A stretch of 64,000 bases of DNA from Stutzerimonas stutzeri RCH2 (GCF_000327065.1 NC_019936.1:3872001-3936000), one strand, 5' to 3'. Shown: positions 41,439 to 51,647, counted from the first letter of the stretch. The notes: generated from the letters alone by a model not told the origin. Translations and numbers: made by a program.

Positions 41439-42244
41439 GGGCTGGCGGCTGGCTTGCGCGGAGCGGGCTTCTTCGCGGCGGGTTTGCTGGCTGGCTTGCT
41501 GGCGGCAGGCTGAGCCGATGCCTGCGCGGCGGGTGCCACTTTCTCGGCAGCCGCAGGAGCGACCACAGGCTTGGCCGTGGCGGCAGGTCGGGTACGGGCT
41601 GGTGCCTTTCCAGCAGTCGGGCGTGCTGCGGCGGGCTTGGAAGCGGCAGCACTGGCTGAAGTCTTTGCCGGCGCTTTGGCCGGAGCCTTGGCTGGGGCTT
41701 TGGCTGCTGGTTTTACCGCTGCTTCGGCGGCTTGGGTTCTGGCTGGCGTGGCCGCGGTTTTCGCAGCAGTTTTAGCGGCTGGAGCCGGCTTGCGCGCGGC
41801 CTGCCGAGGCGCTGCAGCTTTGCCGGTGGTAGCGGTCGCCTGCTGACGACTCAGTAATTCCTTGTCCGCGGCATCGGCAACCTGTCGGATGCCCTGCGCC
41901 AGTTTCAGACTCTGTTCGGCGTCGCGCTTGAGCTCGGCAAGATAGGTCAGCGTTTCGCTCTGACGACTCTGCAGCAGCGCGAGAGAGTCCTCGAGTTCAG
42001 TGAGCCGGGTGCGCGCTTTGGTCTGCGCCTTGGCTTTGCCAGCACTGCCCGCTTCGTCCAGCTTGGCGCGGGCCTTGGTCAGTTTCTCCTGCGCTTTGCC
42101 GCGCTGCTTCTGCAGCTTGGCGAGCGCACTTTCGGCATCCTTGACTGCCTGGCTGCAGGCTTTGTCCAGATGCTCGATAAGGCTGTGCGAGAGTTGTTGC
42201 AGCAGATGCAGCGGTGTAGTGACTGACTTCTTCTTCGCGGGCAT
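41414..42244 (-). CDS. algP: AlgP, histone H1-like alginate regulatory protein
   Basis: A 276-residue protein. Residues 1-140 are helical and charged (coiled coil with LLQQLSHSLIEHL and many Lys/Glu), and the rest is a very Ala/Pro/Lys-rich tail with KPAAK, KAPAK and KPASKPAAK repeats, like eukaryotic histone H1. In P. aeruginosa AlgP (AlgR3) binds DNA and influences algD transcription. ATG at 42244 starts MPAKKKSVTTP; the upstream 53 open codons are rejected. The stop lies inside the convergent TIGR02444 gene. Confidence 0.92.
   Translation of the reverse strand: MPAKKKSVTTPLHLLQQLSHSLIEHLDKACSQAVKDAESALAKLQKQRGKAQEKLTKARAKLDEAGSAGKAKAQTKARTRLTELEDSLALLQSRQSETLTYLAELKRDAEQSLKLAQGIRQVADAADKELLSRQQATATTGKAAAPRQAARKPAPAAKTAAKTAATPARTQAAEAAVKPAAKAPAKAPAKAPAKTSASAAASKPAAARPTAGKAPARTRPAATAKPVVAPAAAEKVAPAAQASAQPAASKPASKPAAKKPAPRKPAASPQKSSSSR
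41430..41740. repeat. Degenerate Ala/Pro/Lys-coding repeats in algP
   Basis: On the coding strand, imperfect 9-12 base units encode runs such as KAPAKAPAKAPAK (near 41670-41710) and KPASKPAAKKPA (near 41465-41500). Such direct repeats in algP are known to be hypermutable in P. aeruginosa. Confidence 0.7.
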
Positions 42245-42348
42245 GAAGGTGCCTCCTGGCGGGAACGATGCAGCCATACTAGACGGCCCGCAAGGTGGCC
42301 GCCAGCGGCCAGGAAGCGCTGCATCTGCCGCAGCGCCTGGCGCGTTGT

Positions 42349-42816
42349 TCAGGCCGGCGTAGCAGCTTGCTTGTGCGCGGTATGCAGCACTTCGATCAGG
42401 CAATCTTCCAGCTCGAAACGCTCATGCAACAGCTGACCAAGCTTCTTCAGCTCATCGGCCAGGCCTGGGCTGCCCAGACAGTCGCCCTTTTCGCAGCGAT
42501 CATTGAAGCCCAGCGCGACCTGGGTGATGGTCTCGATACGCGGATAGATCTGCTTGGCAAGCTCGATGGCGCGCGCGTCGCCGAAGGCTTCAGCCTCGGC
42601 GAGCAATTGTTCGTAGATTTCAAAGTGGCCAGCCGAGACGTAGTCGACCAGATATTCGCAGAACTGCTGCAGACCCTGACGAGCAGCGGCGTCGTCGCGC
42701 TCGGTGTGCAAACCGTCGTACGCGTTGATCAAAGCGTGGCGCTCGTGCAGCCAACGGTCGATCAGTAGATGTACACCACCCCAGCGTTCCTGGGCATTCC
42801 GACAGCTCTCGAGCAT
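42349..42816 (-). CDS. algQ: AlgQ (Rsd-family anti-sigma-70 factor)
   Basis: A 155-residue all-helical protein of the Rsd/AlgQ family, which binds region 4 of RpoD and so favours alternative sigma factors; in P. aeruginosa it affects alginate, siderophore and nucleoside diphosphate kinase levels. Family motifs are [39 protein letters not shown] and [13 protein letters not shown] [11 protein letters not shown]. It lies 104 bases upstream of algP on the same strand. The 257-base gap to dsbB contains no convincing gene. Confidence 0.94.
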   Translation of the reverse strand: MLESCRNAQERWGGVHLLIDRWLHERHALINAYDGLHTERDDAAARQGLQQFCEYLVDYVSAGHFEIYEQLLAEAEAFGDARAIELAKQIYPRIETITQVALGFNDRCEKGDCLGSPGLADELKKLGQLLHERFELEDCLIEVLHTAHKQAATPA

Positions 42817-43073
42817 GATGACCTCACTTCCCTAATCGATGATGCTTTACGCCATCCCGAGACGTTTTTGTCTTTCGGTATCGGCCTTTGGGTGAGTGGC
42901 GGCAGCGAATGGCAGGAATCCGTCACCGCACGAGCAGACTATGCCGCGACGCTCGATGCATCAAGCAAAATGCCGATGAATCTCGCGAGCGCACAGCGGC
43001 CCCCACGGGCCGCGCGTCCATGAGAAGACCGTGCAAGCGCAACGGGAGTTCGACAGGAAGGTAAAAGATCTGC

Positions 43074-43565
43074 TCAGTCGCGACGCAGCAGTTGCCACAG
43101 GCAGAGGATCGCCATGCCGATAAAGCCCAGCAGGCTCCACTCCGGGATGCTCATGCCCAGCATCGTCCAGCTCACCTCGGCGCACTCGGCGGTGCCGTGT
43201 AGCACCAGGCGGGCGATTTCCTGGAACGGCAATGCCTCCATCATGTATTCCAGGCTCGGCAGGCAGCTTGGCAGCTGGTCGGCCGGCACGCTCTGCAGCC
43301 AGATCTGCCGGATTGCCGTGGCAGCGCCGGCCAGCACGAATAGCAGGGCAAAGCCCGAGTAGATGCGGCGTCCGGTCTTGGCTGGCCCGTGAATCGCCGC
43401 GATGAGGCAGACCAGGCCGAAACCGATCACGCAGACGCGCTGAACAATGCACAGCGGACACGGCGCAAGCCCCATCACGTGCTCCATGTAGAGCGCAATA
43501 GCGATCAACAGGGCGCTGCCCAGAAAAGCGATGACGAACAGGGAACGAGGGCTGGCCAGGCGCAT
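43074..43565 (-). CDS. dsbB: Disulfide bond formation protein B
   Basis: A four-helix inner-membrane quinone reductase that reoxidises DsbA. The 163-residue protein has the first redox pair C36-P-L-C39 and the periplasmic-loop pair C101 and C128, plus QRVCVIGFG in helix 2. In P. aeruginosa this locus is dsbH, one of two dsbB homologues, so a second copy may exist elsewhere. It is followed by a separate transcript for algQ. Confidence 0.93.
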   Translation of the reverse strand: MRLASPRSLFVIAFLGSALLIAIALYMEHVMGLAPCPLCIVQRVCVIGFGLVCLIAAIHGPAKTGRRIYSGFALLFVLAGAATAIRQIWLQSVPADQLPSCLPSLEYMMEALPFQEIARLVLHGTAECAEVSWTMLGMSIPEWSLLGFIGMAILCLWQLLRRD

Positions 43566-43682
43566 GGTGGCTCCGCTAGCTGGAAAAGTTCGCTACGGTA
43601 GTGGAAACCCCAGCGGCCTTACAAGCGGCGGACAGCCTCGGGGATGCGTCAGGCCCGCGCGATAGCGGACCTGACGAGCCGA

Positions 43683-44903
43683 TCACAGAGTGGCGGGAAG
43701 ATTGCGACCGAGCAGACCGACGCCCTGCTGAAACAAGCGGTTGCTGTTCTCGGTGTCACCCAACTGCGCCAGCAGACGCGCCAGCTCGGCGCAGGTTTCC
43801 GGACGATGATCGAAACGCAGGCTCGCCTCGAGATAATCGCGCGCCTTGCCCCACAGTTCGTTACGCAGGCTCAGACGCCCCAGTGCAAGCAACAACACCG
43901 GGTTTTGCGGATGATCCTTGAGCCAGCCTTCGGCGTGCGCGAGCTGACGCGCCGGATCACGGCCCTGCACCCGTCCGTAACGCTCCACCAGCCGATCATC
44001 GAACTGCCGTTTGATCGCTGCGTAGAGCACTTCTTCGGCCTTGGGTTGCGCACCCAGCCGGGACAACCCGTCGGCATAAGCGCGTACTACCAGCGGCTCG
44101 CTGCGCAGCGCGCTGGGAACGGTCTGCCAACGCTGATTCAGCGCTTCGATGCCTGCCTCGGCGGCCACTTCGGACGGCTGCCCGGCCTGCTCGACCGCTG
44201 CCGTCCAGGCCAGCACTTCGAGTTCGCTCAGGCGCGCCGGCGGCAGCACACGATGCTTGCGCAGCTCCGGCAGCAAGCGGCACAGCGCCGCCCAGTCTTC
44301 CAGCTGCACGTAGAGCTGCTGCAGCAGCGTAAGCACATAGGGGTGACGCGGATGGTCGTTCTGCAATTCGCTGAGCGAAGCACGGGCTTCGACATACTGG
44401 CCACGGGCAATCTGCAGCTGCGCCTGGGTCAAGCCGATCGCCAGCGCCGCCTCCGGCTCGCGCTCACGCGCCTTGTGCAGCAGCTCGTCGCTCTGGGCAT
44501 ATTCGCCCAGCTCGTTGGCTGCCCGCGCCGCGCCCAGGTAATGCACCAGCGGCTGGCGATCCTTCTCTGCCGCCAGCTGCAGGTGCGCCAACGCCGGGCC
44601 CCACTGGCCCTCGGCGAGCTCACGCAGCCCCTTGCGGGAGGCATTTTCCACACGCCGTGCGCGGTGCCGCCGCGACCATGGATTGACCAGCGCCCCCGAC
44701 ACCTGCAGTACGCCCAGCAACCAGTGCACGACCATGGCCAGCAACCACAGACAGCCAACCAGCGCGAGAAATATCCAGAAGCTCGATTCGTAACGGAACT
44801 GGTCGTAGGTGATCAGCACATAGCCTGCGCTCTGACTGATCGCCCAACCGAGAAAGCCTGCAATCGCAAGCAGAAGGATGAATACCAGGGCCAGGCGTTT
44901 CAT
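43683..44903 (-). CDS. hemY: HemY-type TPR membrane protein
   Basis: A 406-residue inner-membrane protein with two N-terminal helices (about 5-25 and 42-65) and a large domain with TPR-like helical repeats, including GQWGPALAHLQLAAEKD and LGEYAQSDELLHKA. Despite its name it is not the HemY/HemG oxidase of Gram-positives; it is a conserved partner of the hemCDX operon with a poorly defined role in late heme synthesis. The start overlaps the hemX stop by four bases. Confidence 0.9.
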   Translation of the reverse strand: MKRLALVFILLLAIAGFLGWAISQSAGYVLITYDQFRYESSFWIFLALVGCLWLLAMVVHWLLGVLQVSGALVNPWSRRHRARRVENASRKGLRELAEGQWGPALAHLQLAAEKDRQPLVHYLGAARAANELGEYAQSDELLHKAREREPEAALAIGLTQAQLQIARGQYVEARASLSELQNDHPRHPYVLTLLQQLYVQLEDWAALCRLLPELRKHRVLPPARLSELEVLAWTAAVEQAGQPSEVAAEAGIEALNQRWQTVPSALRSEPLVVRAYADGLSRLGAQPKAEEVLYAAIKRQFDDRLVERYGRVQGRDPARQLAHAEGWLKDHPQNPVLLLALGRLSLRNELWGKARDYLEASLRFDHRPETCAELARLLAQLGDTENSNRLFQQGVGLLGRNLPATL

Positions 44904-46078
44904 GTGCGCTCTGCCTCCTGCGCCTCGGTCTGCGTTTCAGGCTGAGACGAAGCCTCGCTCGCCGGGCCTTCGTCGCGACGTTCGCGCTTCTGCACATAGG
45001 CCTGCAGAGCCTGCAACGCAGGCGCCAGATCAGGCAGGGTCACCTCTACTTCGCGCAGGGACAATGCTTCGAGGCGCTCGCGCAGACCACGCGCCTGACC
45101 GTTGTCTTCGCTGAAATGGTCCTTGAGCACTGCACTCGCCTGCTCCAGCGACTGGCGGTAGACCTTGGTGTTGCCGTTGAGCACTGCCCATTGCGCCTGC
45201 TCGATGGCCAGCGACAGCGCCAGACGCACCTGCCCCAGCGTCTGGCCGGCCAGCAGCGGCTTGACGTCGCCACCGGCATCGAAATCCACCCGCACGTAGC
45301 GAGTCAGCTCGTTGAGCCAGCGCTGCCAGCGGCTGTCCTGCGCGTTTTCCGGCACGGCCTCGCCATTGACGAACTCGGGCGCGAGCGCACTGAGCTGGTT
45401 GCTCTGTCCACGCAGCGCACCGAGCTGCAGGAACAAGCCAGTGCGATCAAGCTCCGGCAGGCTGCGCAGCGCCTCAAGGCCCTCCAGCAGTTTCTGCCGC
45501 GTGCCGTAGGCGCCGGGGTCATCCTGTTTCTGCAGGATCAGATCGGCCTCGTGCACCAGCATTTCGGCGCTCTTGATGTCCTGCATCGCCGACAGCTGCA
45601 ACATCGCCATACGCAACAGATGTTCGGCCTCGGCCAGGCGCCATTCTTCGCGACTGGCGCCCAGCACCTGCTCGACACGCCCGGAAAGCCGCTGCTGATC
45701 GCTCTGCAACGTTGCCAGCAATCGACGACGTTCCTCCAGCTCGCTGGCCGACGGCAGCTGCTCCAGACGGCCCAGGCGTGCTGCCAGCTCGCGTTCGCGT
45801 TCAGCAAGCTGGCGAGTCTGCTCACCGGTGCTCTGCAACGCTTCGAGCTGGCGATCCTCGCTGGCACCAAGCTGTTTCAGCTGCCAGAGGCCATAACCGC
45901 CGAGCGCCACGCCACCCAAGCCGACCAGCAGCGCCAGTGCCGCCAGCGATTTGCCACCCGCATTGGCGCTGGCAGGTCTGGATGGAGCTGGCTTGGCGGG
46001 CTTTGCAGTCTCGACGGCTGGGGTCGGCTCACTGGCGGGGGGTTGCAGCGGTTCTTTCTTGGAATCTGCTTCGCTCAC
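44900..46078 (-). CDS. hemX: HemX family protein
   Basis: A 392-residue bitopic protein. A disordered Pro/Ala/Lys-rich N-terminus (1-45) precedes one transmembrane helix (about 48-66, LAALALLVGLGGVALGGYGLW), a long coiled coil (about 70-140), and a helical periplasmic domain. Such proteins are sometimes labelled uroporphyrinogen-III methyltransferase, but no methyltransferase motif is visible. It lies 16 bases after hemD. Its role in heme synthesis is inferred from the operon only. Confidence 0.9.
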   Translation of the reverse strand: MSEADSKKEPLQPPASEPTPAVETAKPAKPAPSRPASANAGGKSLAALALLVGLGGVALGGYGLWQLKQLGASEDRQLEALQSTGEQTRQLAERERELAARLGRLEQLPSASELEERRRLLATLQSDQQRLSGRVEQVLGASREEWRLAEAEHLLRMAMLQLSAMQDIKSAEMLVHEADLILQKQDDPGAYGTRQKLLEGLEALRSLPELDRTGLFLQLGALRGQSNQLSALAPEFVNGEAVPENAQDSRWQRWLNELTRYVRVDFDAGGDVKPLLAGQTLGQVRLALSLAIEQAQWAVLNGNTKVYRQSLEQASAVLKDHFSEDNGQARGLRERLEALSLREVEVTLPDLAPALQALQAYVQKRERRDEGPASEASSQPETQTEAQEAERT

Positions 46079-46094
46079 GTTTCCATCCTTTGCT

Positions 46095-46865
46095 TCAGGA
46101 GGCAGTCACTGCGGTTTCCCGCAACGCCGCCAGCAATGCCGCAACGCTTGCGCCACGGCAATCCACAATTCGTTTGGCGCCCAACTGCCGAGCCATCTCC
46201 GCGACCCGCGGACTGGGTACGAACAAGGTTAGCTCAAGCAATTCAGGCCAGGTATCGGCCGCCAGCTCATGCAGCGACAGCAAACCCTGCCCACTGCTGA
46301 CCACCAGGCCGTTGAGCCGTTCCGAACGGACCGTAGCGGCCAGCGTGCCCGGCGGGTAAGCAGGAAGCCTACGCCGGTAGAGTTCGAGGATATCCACCTG
46401 CACGCCACGCCCGCGCAACGTCTCGGCGAGCAACTCACGCCCACCCTCACCACGCAGGATCACCACCTTCGGATCAGGTCTGGCCAGTGCCGCGTCGAGG
46501 CGCGGCAGCGCCAGCAGCGCCTCGCTGTCGTCGCCGCGCTCCGGCCAGCAGGTGTCCAGACCGTAGTCGGCGAGTATCGCGCCAGTGGCAGCACCGACGC
46601 TGAACCAGGCCTGGCCAAGCGGTGGTTGCGGCCAATAGCGGTCGAGCAGCTCGATGCCCAGCCGCGCCGCCGGTTTGCTCACCACGATGACCGCGCAGTA
46701 GCGATCCAGGTCGAGAATCGTCGCGCGCTGCTCGGCGGTTTCCGGCAAAGGCTCGATCGCCAGCAGCGGCAGGCTCGCAGTGTGAATGTCGTCTTCAGCC
46801 AATGATGCCGCGACCGGACCGCACTCCTCGGCCGGCCGGGTCAGCAGCAGACGCCAGTCATTCAC
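46095..46865 (-). CDS. hemD: Uroporphyrinogen-III synthase
   Basis: Cyclises hydroxymethylbilane to uroporphyrinogen III while inverting ring D. The 256-residue protein has the loosely conserved two-lobe HemD pattern: [16 protein letters not shown] at the start, [42 protein letters not shown] and [10 protein letters not shown] near the end. The start overlaps hemC by four bases, so the substrate-product pair is co-translated. Confidence 0.95.
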   Translation of the reverse strand: MNDWRLLLTRPAEECGPVAASLAEDDIHTASLPLLAIEPLPETAEQRATILDLDRYCAVIVVSKPAARLGIELLDRYWPQPPLGQAWFSVGAATGAILADYGLDTCWPERGDDSEALLALPRLDAALARPDPKVVILRGEGGRELLAETLRGRGVQVDILELYRRRLPAYPPGTLAATVRSERLNGLVVSSGQGLLSLHELAADTWPELLELTLFVPSPRVAEMARQLGAKRIVDCRGASVAALLAALRETAVTAS

Positions 46866-47800
46866 TCGTGGCCAGCCTCACCGTAAACCGCCTGGAGGAT
46901 CTGCTCAGCGCCCTGGTCCAGCAACTGTTCGGCAACACGCACACCCAATGCCTCGGCGTCGGCGGCCGGCGCACGCCCCTCGGCGCGCAGCAGCAGAGTG
47001 CCGTCCGGCTGCCCGACCAGCCCGCGCAGCCACAGCTGCTCGCCTTCGAGCACCGCGTAACAGGCAATCGGCACCTGGCAGCCGCCGTTCAAGCGCTTGT
47101 TCAAGGCACGCTCGGCGACGACGCGGGTAGCAGTCTGCGGATGGTTCAGGCACTCCAACAGCGCATGCAGCTCGCTGTCGCCGGTGCGGCACTCGATGCC
47201 GACCGCACCCTGACCGCCGGCCGGCAGGCTCTCATCGACGCTGATACTGGAGCGGATGCGCTCGCCGAAGCCAAGGCGGATCAGCCCGGCGGCGGCGAGG
47301 ATGATGGCGTCGTACTCGCCGGCATCGAGCTTGGCCAGTCGGGTATTGACGTTACCGCGCAGGAACTGGATTTTCAGGTCCGGCCGACGCGCCAGCAGTT
47401 GGGCCTGGCGGCGCAGCGACGAGGTGCCGACCACGCTGCCGGGCGGCAGCGCATCGAGGTCGTCGTAGTGATTGGAGACGAAGGCGTCGCGTGGGTCTTC
47501 GCGCTCGCAGATGCAGTACAGGCCCAGCCCTTCGGGAAACTCCATCGGCACATCCTTCATGGAGTGCACGGCGATGTCCGCTTCGTTCTCCATCAGCGCC
47601 GTTTCCAGCTCCTTGACGAACAGGCCTTTGCCGCCAATTTTCGCCAGGGGCGCGTCGAGTAGCTTGTCGCCGCGGCTGACCATCGGCACCAAGGTGACCT
47701 TCAGCCCCGGGTGCGACGCTTCCAGGCGCGCCTTGACGTATTCGGCCTGCCACAGGGCCAGGGCACTCTTGCGGGTGGCGATGCGAATTTCGCGAGACAT
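46862..47800 (-). CDS. hemC: Porphobilinogen deaminase (hydroxymethylbilane synthase)
   Basis: Polymerises four porphobilinogens to hydroxymethylbilane. The 312-residue protein has [13 protein letters not shown], the catalytic Asp in [15 protein letters not shown], the Arg-rich [18 protein letters not shown], and the dipyrromethane-binding Cys in [13 protein letters not shown] at 47800 is chosen over a TTG six bases upstream. It heads the hemC-hemD-hemX-hemY operon, downstream of algR; in P. aeruginosa hemC transcription is linked to algR. Confidence 0.96.
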   Translation of the reverse strand: MSREIRIATRKSALALWQAEYVKARLEASHPGLKVTLVPMVSRGDKLLDAPLAKIGGKGLFVKELETALMENEADIAVHSMKDVPMEFPEGLGLYCICEREDPRDAFVSNHYDDLDALPPGSVVGTSSLRRQAQLLARRPDLKIQFLRGNVNTRLAKLDAGEYDAIILAAAGLIRLGFGERIRSSISVDESLPAGGQGAVGIECRTGDSELHALLECLNHPQTATRVVAERALNKRLNGGCQVPIACYAVLEGEQLWLRGLVGQPDGTLLLRAEGRAPAADAEALGVRVAEQLLDQGAEQILQAVYGEAGHE

Positions 47801-47955
47801 GGGCAATTCCAGAACAGTGAATTGCCGGCGATGATAACAGGCCGGACAACCAGCCTGGGTTGGCCGGAATCAAGTAAAGGGTGGTGTCACGCCACTGTGC
47901 CGGGGCCCGCCAGCTGCTGGAGCTGACGGTCACCGACGCCGCGAACCGTACTGGT

Positions 47956-48702
47956 TCAGAGGTTCTGCATCAGCTTGCGCACACCGGCCACATGCCGACG
48001 GCTCACCGTCAGCGCCTCGCCTTCGAGCCCCTTGAGGAACAGCTGGAAGTGCCCGAGCGGCGTGCGTTGCAGGCGCTCGATGCGGTCACGGAACACCAGC
48101 GCGTTGCGGTGGATACGCACGAAGCGCTCACCGAACTCGTCTTCCAGGGACTTCAACGGCTCGTCCAGCAACACTTCGCCGCCTATGTGGCGCAAGGTGA
48201 CGTACTTGTGATCGGCAATGAAGTAGATCACGTGGTCCAGCGGGATCAGCTCGATGCCCTTGCGGGTACGCGCGCTGATGTGACTGCGCGGTCCGGCACC
48301 GGAAACCGCCGCCGGCCGGGTCAACGCGGCGAGCTGCACCCGGTTCGGCCGTTCCGCCTTCTTCAATGCCTCGGTGAGGTGTTCCGGGCGTACCGGTTTG
48401 ACCAGGTAGCCAACCGCGCTGACCTGGAACGCTTCCAAAGCGAATTCATCATGGGCAGTACAAAAGATCACGGCCGGCGGCGCATCCGTCTCGCAGAGCT
48501 TGGCGGCAACCTGCAGGCCATCGAGCCCGGGCATGCGGATATCCAGCAGCACGACATCAGGGCGCAGTTCCTCGATCAGCGTCAATGCTTCTTCGCCATT
48601 GCTGGCAGCGGGCTCGAGGACACGATAGCCGTCGAGGTCACCTACCAGTCGGCTGAGGCGCTCGCGGGCTAGAGGTTCGTCATCGACAATCAGGACATTC
48701 AT
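47956..48702 (-). CDS. algR: Response regulator AlgR
   Basis: LytTR-family response regulator, 248 residues. The receiver domain has DDE at 7-9, the phospho-acceptor D54 in VVLLDIRMPGLDG and the conserved Lys in YLVKPVRPEHL; the C-terminal LytTR DNA-binding domain covers about 145-245. In P. aeruginosa it controls algD, hemC, the fimU-pilE operon and rsmA. The start at 48702 overlaps the algZ stop by four bases; the 16 upstream codons are inside algZ. Confidence 0.97.
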   Translation of the reverse strand: MNVLIVDDEPLARERLSRLVGDLDGYRVLEPAASNGEEALTLIEELRPDVVLLDIRMPGLDGLQVAAKLCETDAPPAVIFCTAHDEFALEAFQVSAVGYLVKPVRPEHLTEALKKAERPNRVQLAALTRPAAVSGAGPRSHISARTRKGIELIPLDHVIYFIADHKYVTLRHIGGEVLLDEPLKSLEDEFGERFVRIHRNALVFRDRIERLQRTPLGHFQLFLKGLEGEALTVSRRHVAGVRKLMQNL

Positions 48703-49757
48703 ATAGATCTGGCTTCCTGCGTTTGTCTCGCACATGGATAGCGTAGACATGTGTAATGGCGGCCTTCACGGCGCTCCACGCTGAGACTCGCTAGCGGACC
48801 GAAAAGTGCCGCTAATCGTGCGTCGATGTTCTGCAAACCCTGACGTGTCCCGCGTGAAGCCTGCGTTTGAGCGACTTCGTCGAAGGGGTTGCTGACCACC
48901 AACTGAAACGTGCCATCGACATAATCGGCGGTTACGCTCACCACACCTCCCTCGATACGGGGCTGGATGCCATACACCAGTGCATTCTCCAGCAACGGTT
49001 GCAGCGTGAGCTGCGGAATCGGCAGATCGTCCGGTACGCCGTCGACCTGCCAGTCCATCTGTAGACGGTCACCCAGGCGATATTGTTCGATCGACAGATA
49101 GCGCCGCGACAGCTCCAGCTCTTCGCTCCAGGCCACCAACGTGCCGGGACGCGCCAGGCTCGCGCGAAACAGATCGGATAGATCCAACACCGCCTGCTCG
49201 GCCTTCACCGGATCGCTGGCCACCAGCGCCGCGATGCTGTTGAGGCTGTTGAACAGGAAATGCGGGCGGATACGCGCCTGCAGCGATTCGATCCGCGCGC
49301 GCAGTTCAGCCTGCTCCTGACGGCGCCATTGGCTCTGCAGATAGAAATAGCGTAGCAGCAGCCCCGACATGATCAGGCTGATCAACGCATGGCGCAGGTA
49401 GAGATTGACCTCGCCGTCGCGTGAAAGCGGCCCGCCGAGCTGGTAGATATCGGCCACCGCCGTGCAAGCCAGGGTCAAGCCGACCACCAGCGCGCAGCAG
49501 GCAAGCCCCGCGAAGGCCGCGCGGAGGCGCGCCAGCAGAGGCCGCAGCAGGCACATGGTGCCGGCCGAGAGCAGTACGATCCACTGCACGAACAGCGAGG
49601 TCAGCGCCAGACGCATCCAGTTGAAGCTGGGCTGCATCGGCTCGGCCAGCACCAGCACGAACACCAGCAGTTCGGCAAGCAGGACGAGACCGAGCAAGGC
49701 CTCGGGCTGGCACAGCTCGGGCACGAAGAAGTCGTCGGTTAGGGCAGTGGATTTCAC
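48699..49757 (-). CDS. algZ: Sensor histidine kinase AlgZ (FimS), LytS type
   Basis: Membrane sensor partner of AlgR, 352 residues from the proposed GTG start at 49757. Four to six hydrophobic segments fill residues 20-140, followed by the histidine-kinase domain with phospho-acceptor H166 in RIRPHFLFNSLNS and an atypical ATPase segment, VPQLTLQPLLENA-like IPQLTLQPLLENALVYGI. Canonical HPK N/G boxes are reduced, as known for this family. Start choice rests on homologues beginning shortly before TDDFFVPELC; the frame continues 40 codons upstream. Confidence 0.92.
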   Translation of the reverse strand: MKSTALTDDFFVPELCQPEALLGLVLLAELLVFVLVLAEPMQPSFNWMRLALTSLFVQWIVLLSAGTMCLLRPLLARLRAAFAGLACCALVVGLTLACTAVADIYQLGGPLSRDGEVNLYLRHALISLIMSGLLLRYFYLQSQWRRQEQAELRARIESLQARIRPHFLFNSLNSIAALVASDPVKAEQAVLDLSDLFRASLARPGTLVAWSEELELSRRYLSIEQYRLGDRLQMDWQVDGVPDDLPIPQLTLQPLLENALVYGIQPRIEGGVVSVTADYVDGTFQLVVSNPFDEVAQTQASRGTRQGLQNIDARLAALFGPLASLSVERREGRHYTCLRYPCARQTQEARSI

Positions 49758-49964
49758 GCGATTCGGCCTGATGGTTATCTGGTGGGCGAGTTTCCTTGGC
49801 CGCCCCGGCAACGGCAAGACGATCGCTCGTCGCCATGCTGGGATTAGTCGGGATTTGCCAGCCAGCTCACCCTTCACGGCGAGGTTCCGACGTGCCCGAT
49901 CGCAGCGCCATCCCTGTTATCATCGCCGCCTTTCCTCAGCCTTCGGATTTCAGCGAGCGCATTC

Positions 49965-51359
49965 ATGAGCACCGACAAGACCAACCAGTCCTGGGGCGGC
50001 CGTTTCAGCGAGCCCGTCGACGCCTTCGTCGCCCGATTCACCGCCTCCGTCGAGTTCGACAAGCGCCTCTACCGCCACGACATCATGGGCTCGATCGCCC
50101 ACGCCACCATGCTGGAAAAGGCCGGCGTGCTGAGCGCCGATGAGCGCGACCAGATCATCGCCAACCTGAAGGACATCCAGGGCGAGATCGAAGCCGGCAC
50201 CTTCGACTGGCGCGTGGATCTGGAAGACGTGCACATGAACATCGAGGCGCGCCTGACCGACCGCATCGGCGTGACCGGCAAGAAGCTGCACACCGGGCGT
50301 AGCCGCAACGATCAGGTGGCCACCGACATCCGCCTCTGGCTGCGCGACGAGATCGACATCATCCTCGCCGAGATCACCCGTCTGCAGCAGGGTCTGCTGG
50401 GCCTGGCAGAAGCCGAAGCGGACACCATCATGCCCGGCTTCACCCATCTACAGACCGCGCAGCCGGTGACCTTCGGCCATCACCTGCTGGCCTGGTTCGA
50501 GATGCTCAGCCGTGATTACGAGCGCCTGGTCGACTGCCGCAAGCGCACCAACCGCATGCCGCTGGGCTCGGCCGCACTGGCTGGCACCACCTACCCGATC
50601 CAGCGCGAGATCACCTGCGAGCTGCTGGGCTTCGAAGCGATCTCCGGCAACTCGCTGGACGGCGTTTCCGATCGCGACTTCGCCATCGAGTTCTGTGCGG
50701 CCGCCTCGCTGGCGATGATGCACCTGTCGCGCTTCTCCGAAGAGCTGGTGCTCTGGACCAGCGCGCAGTTCCAGTTCATCGACCTGCCCGATCGCTTCTG
50801 CACCGGCTCCTCGATCATGCCGCAGAAGAAGAACCCGGACGTACCCGAGCTGGTGCGCGGCAAGACTGGTCGTGTGTTCGGCGCGCTCGCCGGCCTGCTG
50901 GTGCTGATGAAGGGCCAGCCGCTGGCCTACAACAAGGACAACCAGGAGGACAAGGAGCCGCTGTTCGACGCCGCCGACACTCTGCGTGACAGCCTGCGCG
51001 CCTTTGCCGACATGGTTCCGGCGATCAAACCCAAGCGCGAAATCATGCGCGAAGCGGCGCTGCGCGGCTTCTCCACCGCGACGGATCTCGCCGACTATCT
51101 GGTGCGCAAGGGCCTGCCATTCCGCGACTGCCACGAGATCGTCGGTCACGCGGTGAAGTATGGCGTGCAGACCGGCAAGGACCTGGCCGAAATGAGCCTG
51201 GACGAGCTGCGCCAGTTCAGCGATCAGATCAGCGACGACGTGTTCGCCGTGCTGACCCTGGAAGGCTCGGTGAACGCCCGCGATCATATCGGCGGAACGG
51301 CACCGGCGCAGGTGCGCGCTGCGGTCAAGCGCGGCCAGGAGCTGCTCGCCAGCCGCTAA
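49965..51359 (+). CDS. argH: Argininosuccinate lyase
   Basis: Last step of arginine synthesis: argininosuccinate to arginine and fumarate. The 464-residue protein has [13 protein letters not shown] at the start, the [13 protein letters not shown] segment, the catalytic His in [17 protein letters not shown], and the fumarase-family signature [12 protein letters not shown]. Divergent from algZ by about 207 bases, with a TATCAT -10-like element at 49916-49921. Confidence 0.97.
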   Translation: MSTDKTNQSWGGRFSEPVDAFVARFTASVEFDKRLYRHDIMGSIAHATMLEKAGVLSADERDQIIANLKDIQGEIEAGTFDWRVDLEDVHMNIEARLTDRIGVTGKKLHTGRSRNDQVATDIRLWLRDEIDIILAEITRLQQGLLGLAEAEADTIMPGFTHLQTAQPVTFGHHLLAWFEMLSRDYERLVDCRKRTNRMPLGSAALAGTTYPIQREITCELLGFEAISGNSLDGVSDRDFAIEFCAAASLAMMHLSRFSEELVLWTSAQFQFIDLPDRFCTGSSIMPQKKNPDVPELVRGKTGRVFGALAGLLVLMKGQPLAYNKDNQEDKEPLFDAADTLRDSLRAFADMVPAIKPKREIMREAALRGFSTATDLADYLVRKGLPFRDCHEIVGHAVKYGVQTGKDLAEMSLDELRQFSDQISDDVFAVLTLEGSVNARDHIGGTAPAQVRAAVKRGQELLASR

Positions 51360-51383
51360 GCGCAAACCCGGGAAAGGACTCCC

Positions 51384-51626
51384 ATGTTCGAACTGCTGCT
51401 ACGCGGGTTAGCGTTTCTGGCCGGGGTGATCGCCGAGATCGCGCTGGCCTATCTTTTCTACACTACTGGCTGGTTTGCCTTACGGCTGCTAACGCTGGGC
51501 CGCTACCCAGATCTGCCGCTACGCGTAGCCGACCCGATGAACTCACGTAGTGCCTGGGTTGCGGCGTTTGGTTTTCTTTGCCTGATGGGCTTGCCGTTGA
51601 CGTGGCTGACCTTCATCTATGGCTGA
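51384..51626 (+). CDS. Small integral membrane protein, function unknown
   Basis: An 80-residue protein with two predicted helices, about residues 5-35 (FLAGVIAEIALAYLFYTTGWFA) and 58-76 (WVAAFGFLCLMGLPLTWLTF). An AAAGGA site precedes the ATG by a few bases. It lies 24 bases after argH and 21 bases before the GNAT gene, so it is probably co-transcribed. I do not recognise the family. Confidence 0.7.
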   Translation: MFELLLRGLAFLAGVIAEIALAYLFYTTGWFALRLLTLGRYPDLPLRVADPMNSRSAWVAAFGFLCLMGLPLTWLTFIYG

Positions 51627-51647
51627 TCTTCTCCGCGAGACAATTCA

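Noticed and set aside
42769..43023. Plus-strand 84-codon frame in the algQ-dsbB gap
   Set aside because: Starts inside algQ, no recognisable fold or ribosome binding site; the gap is better read as the algQ promoter region.
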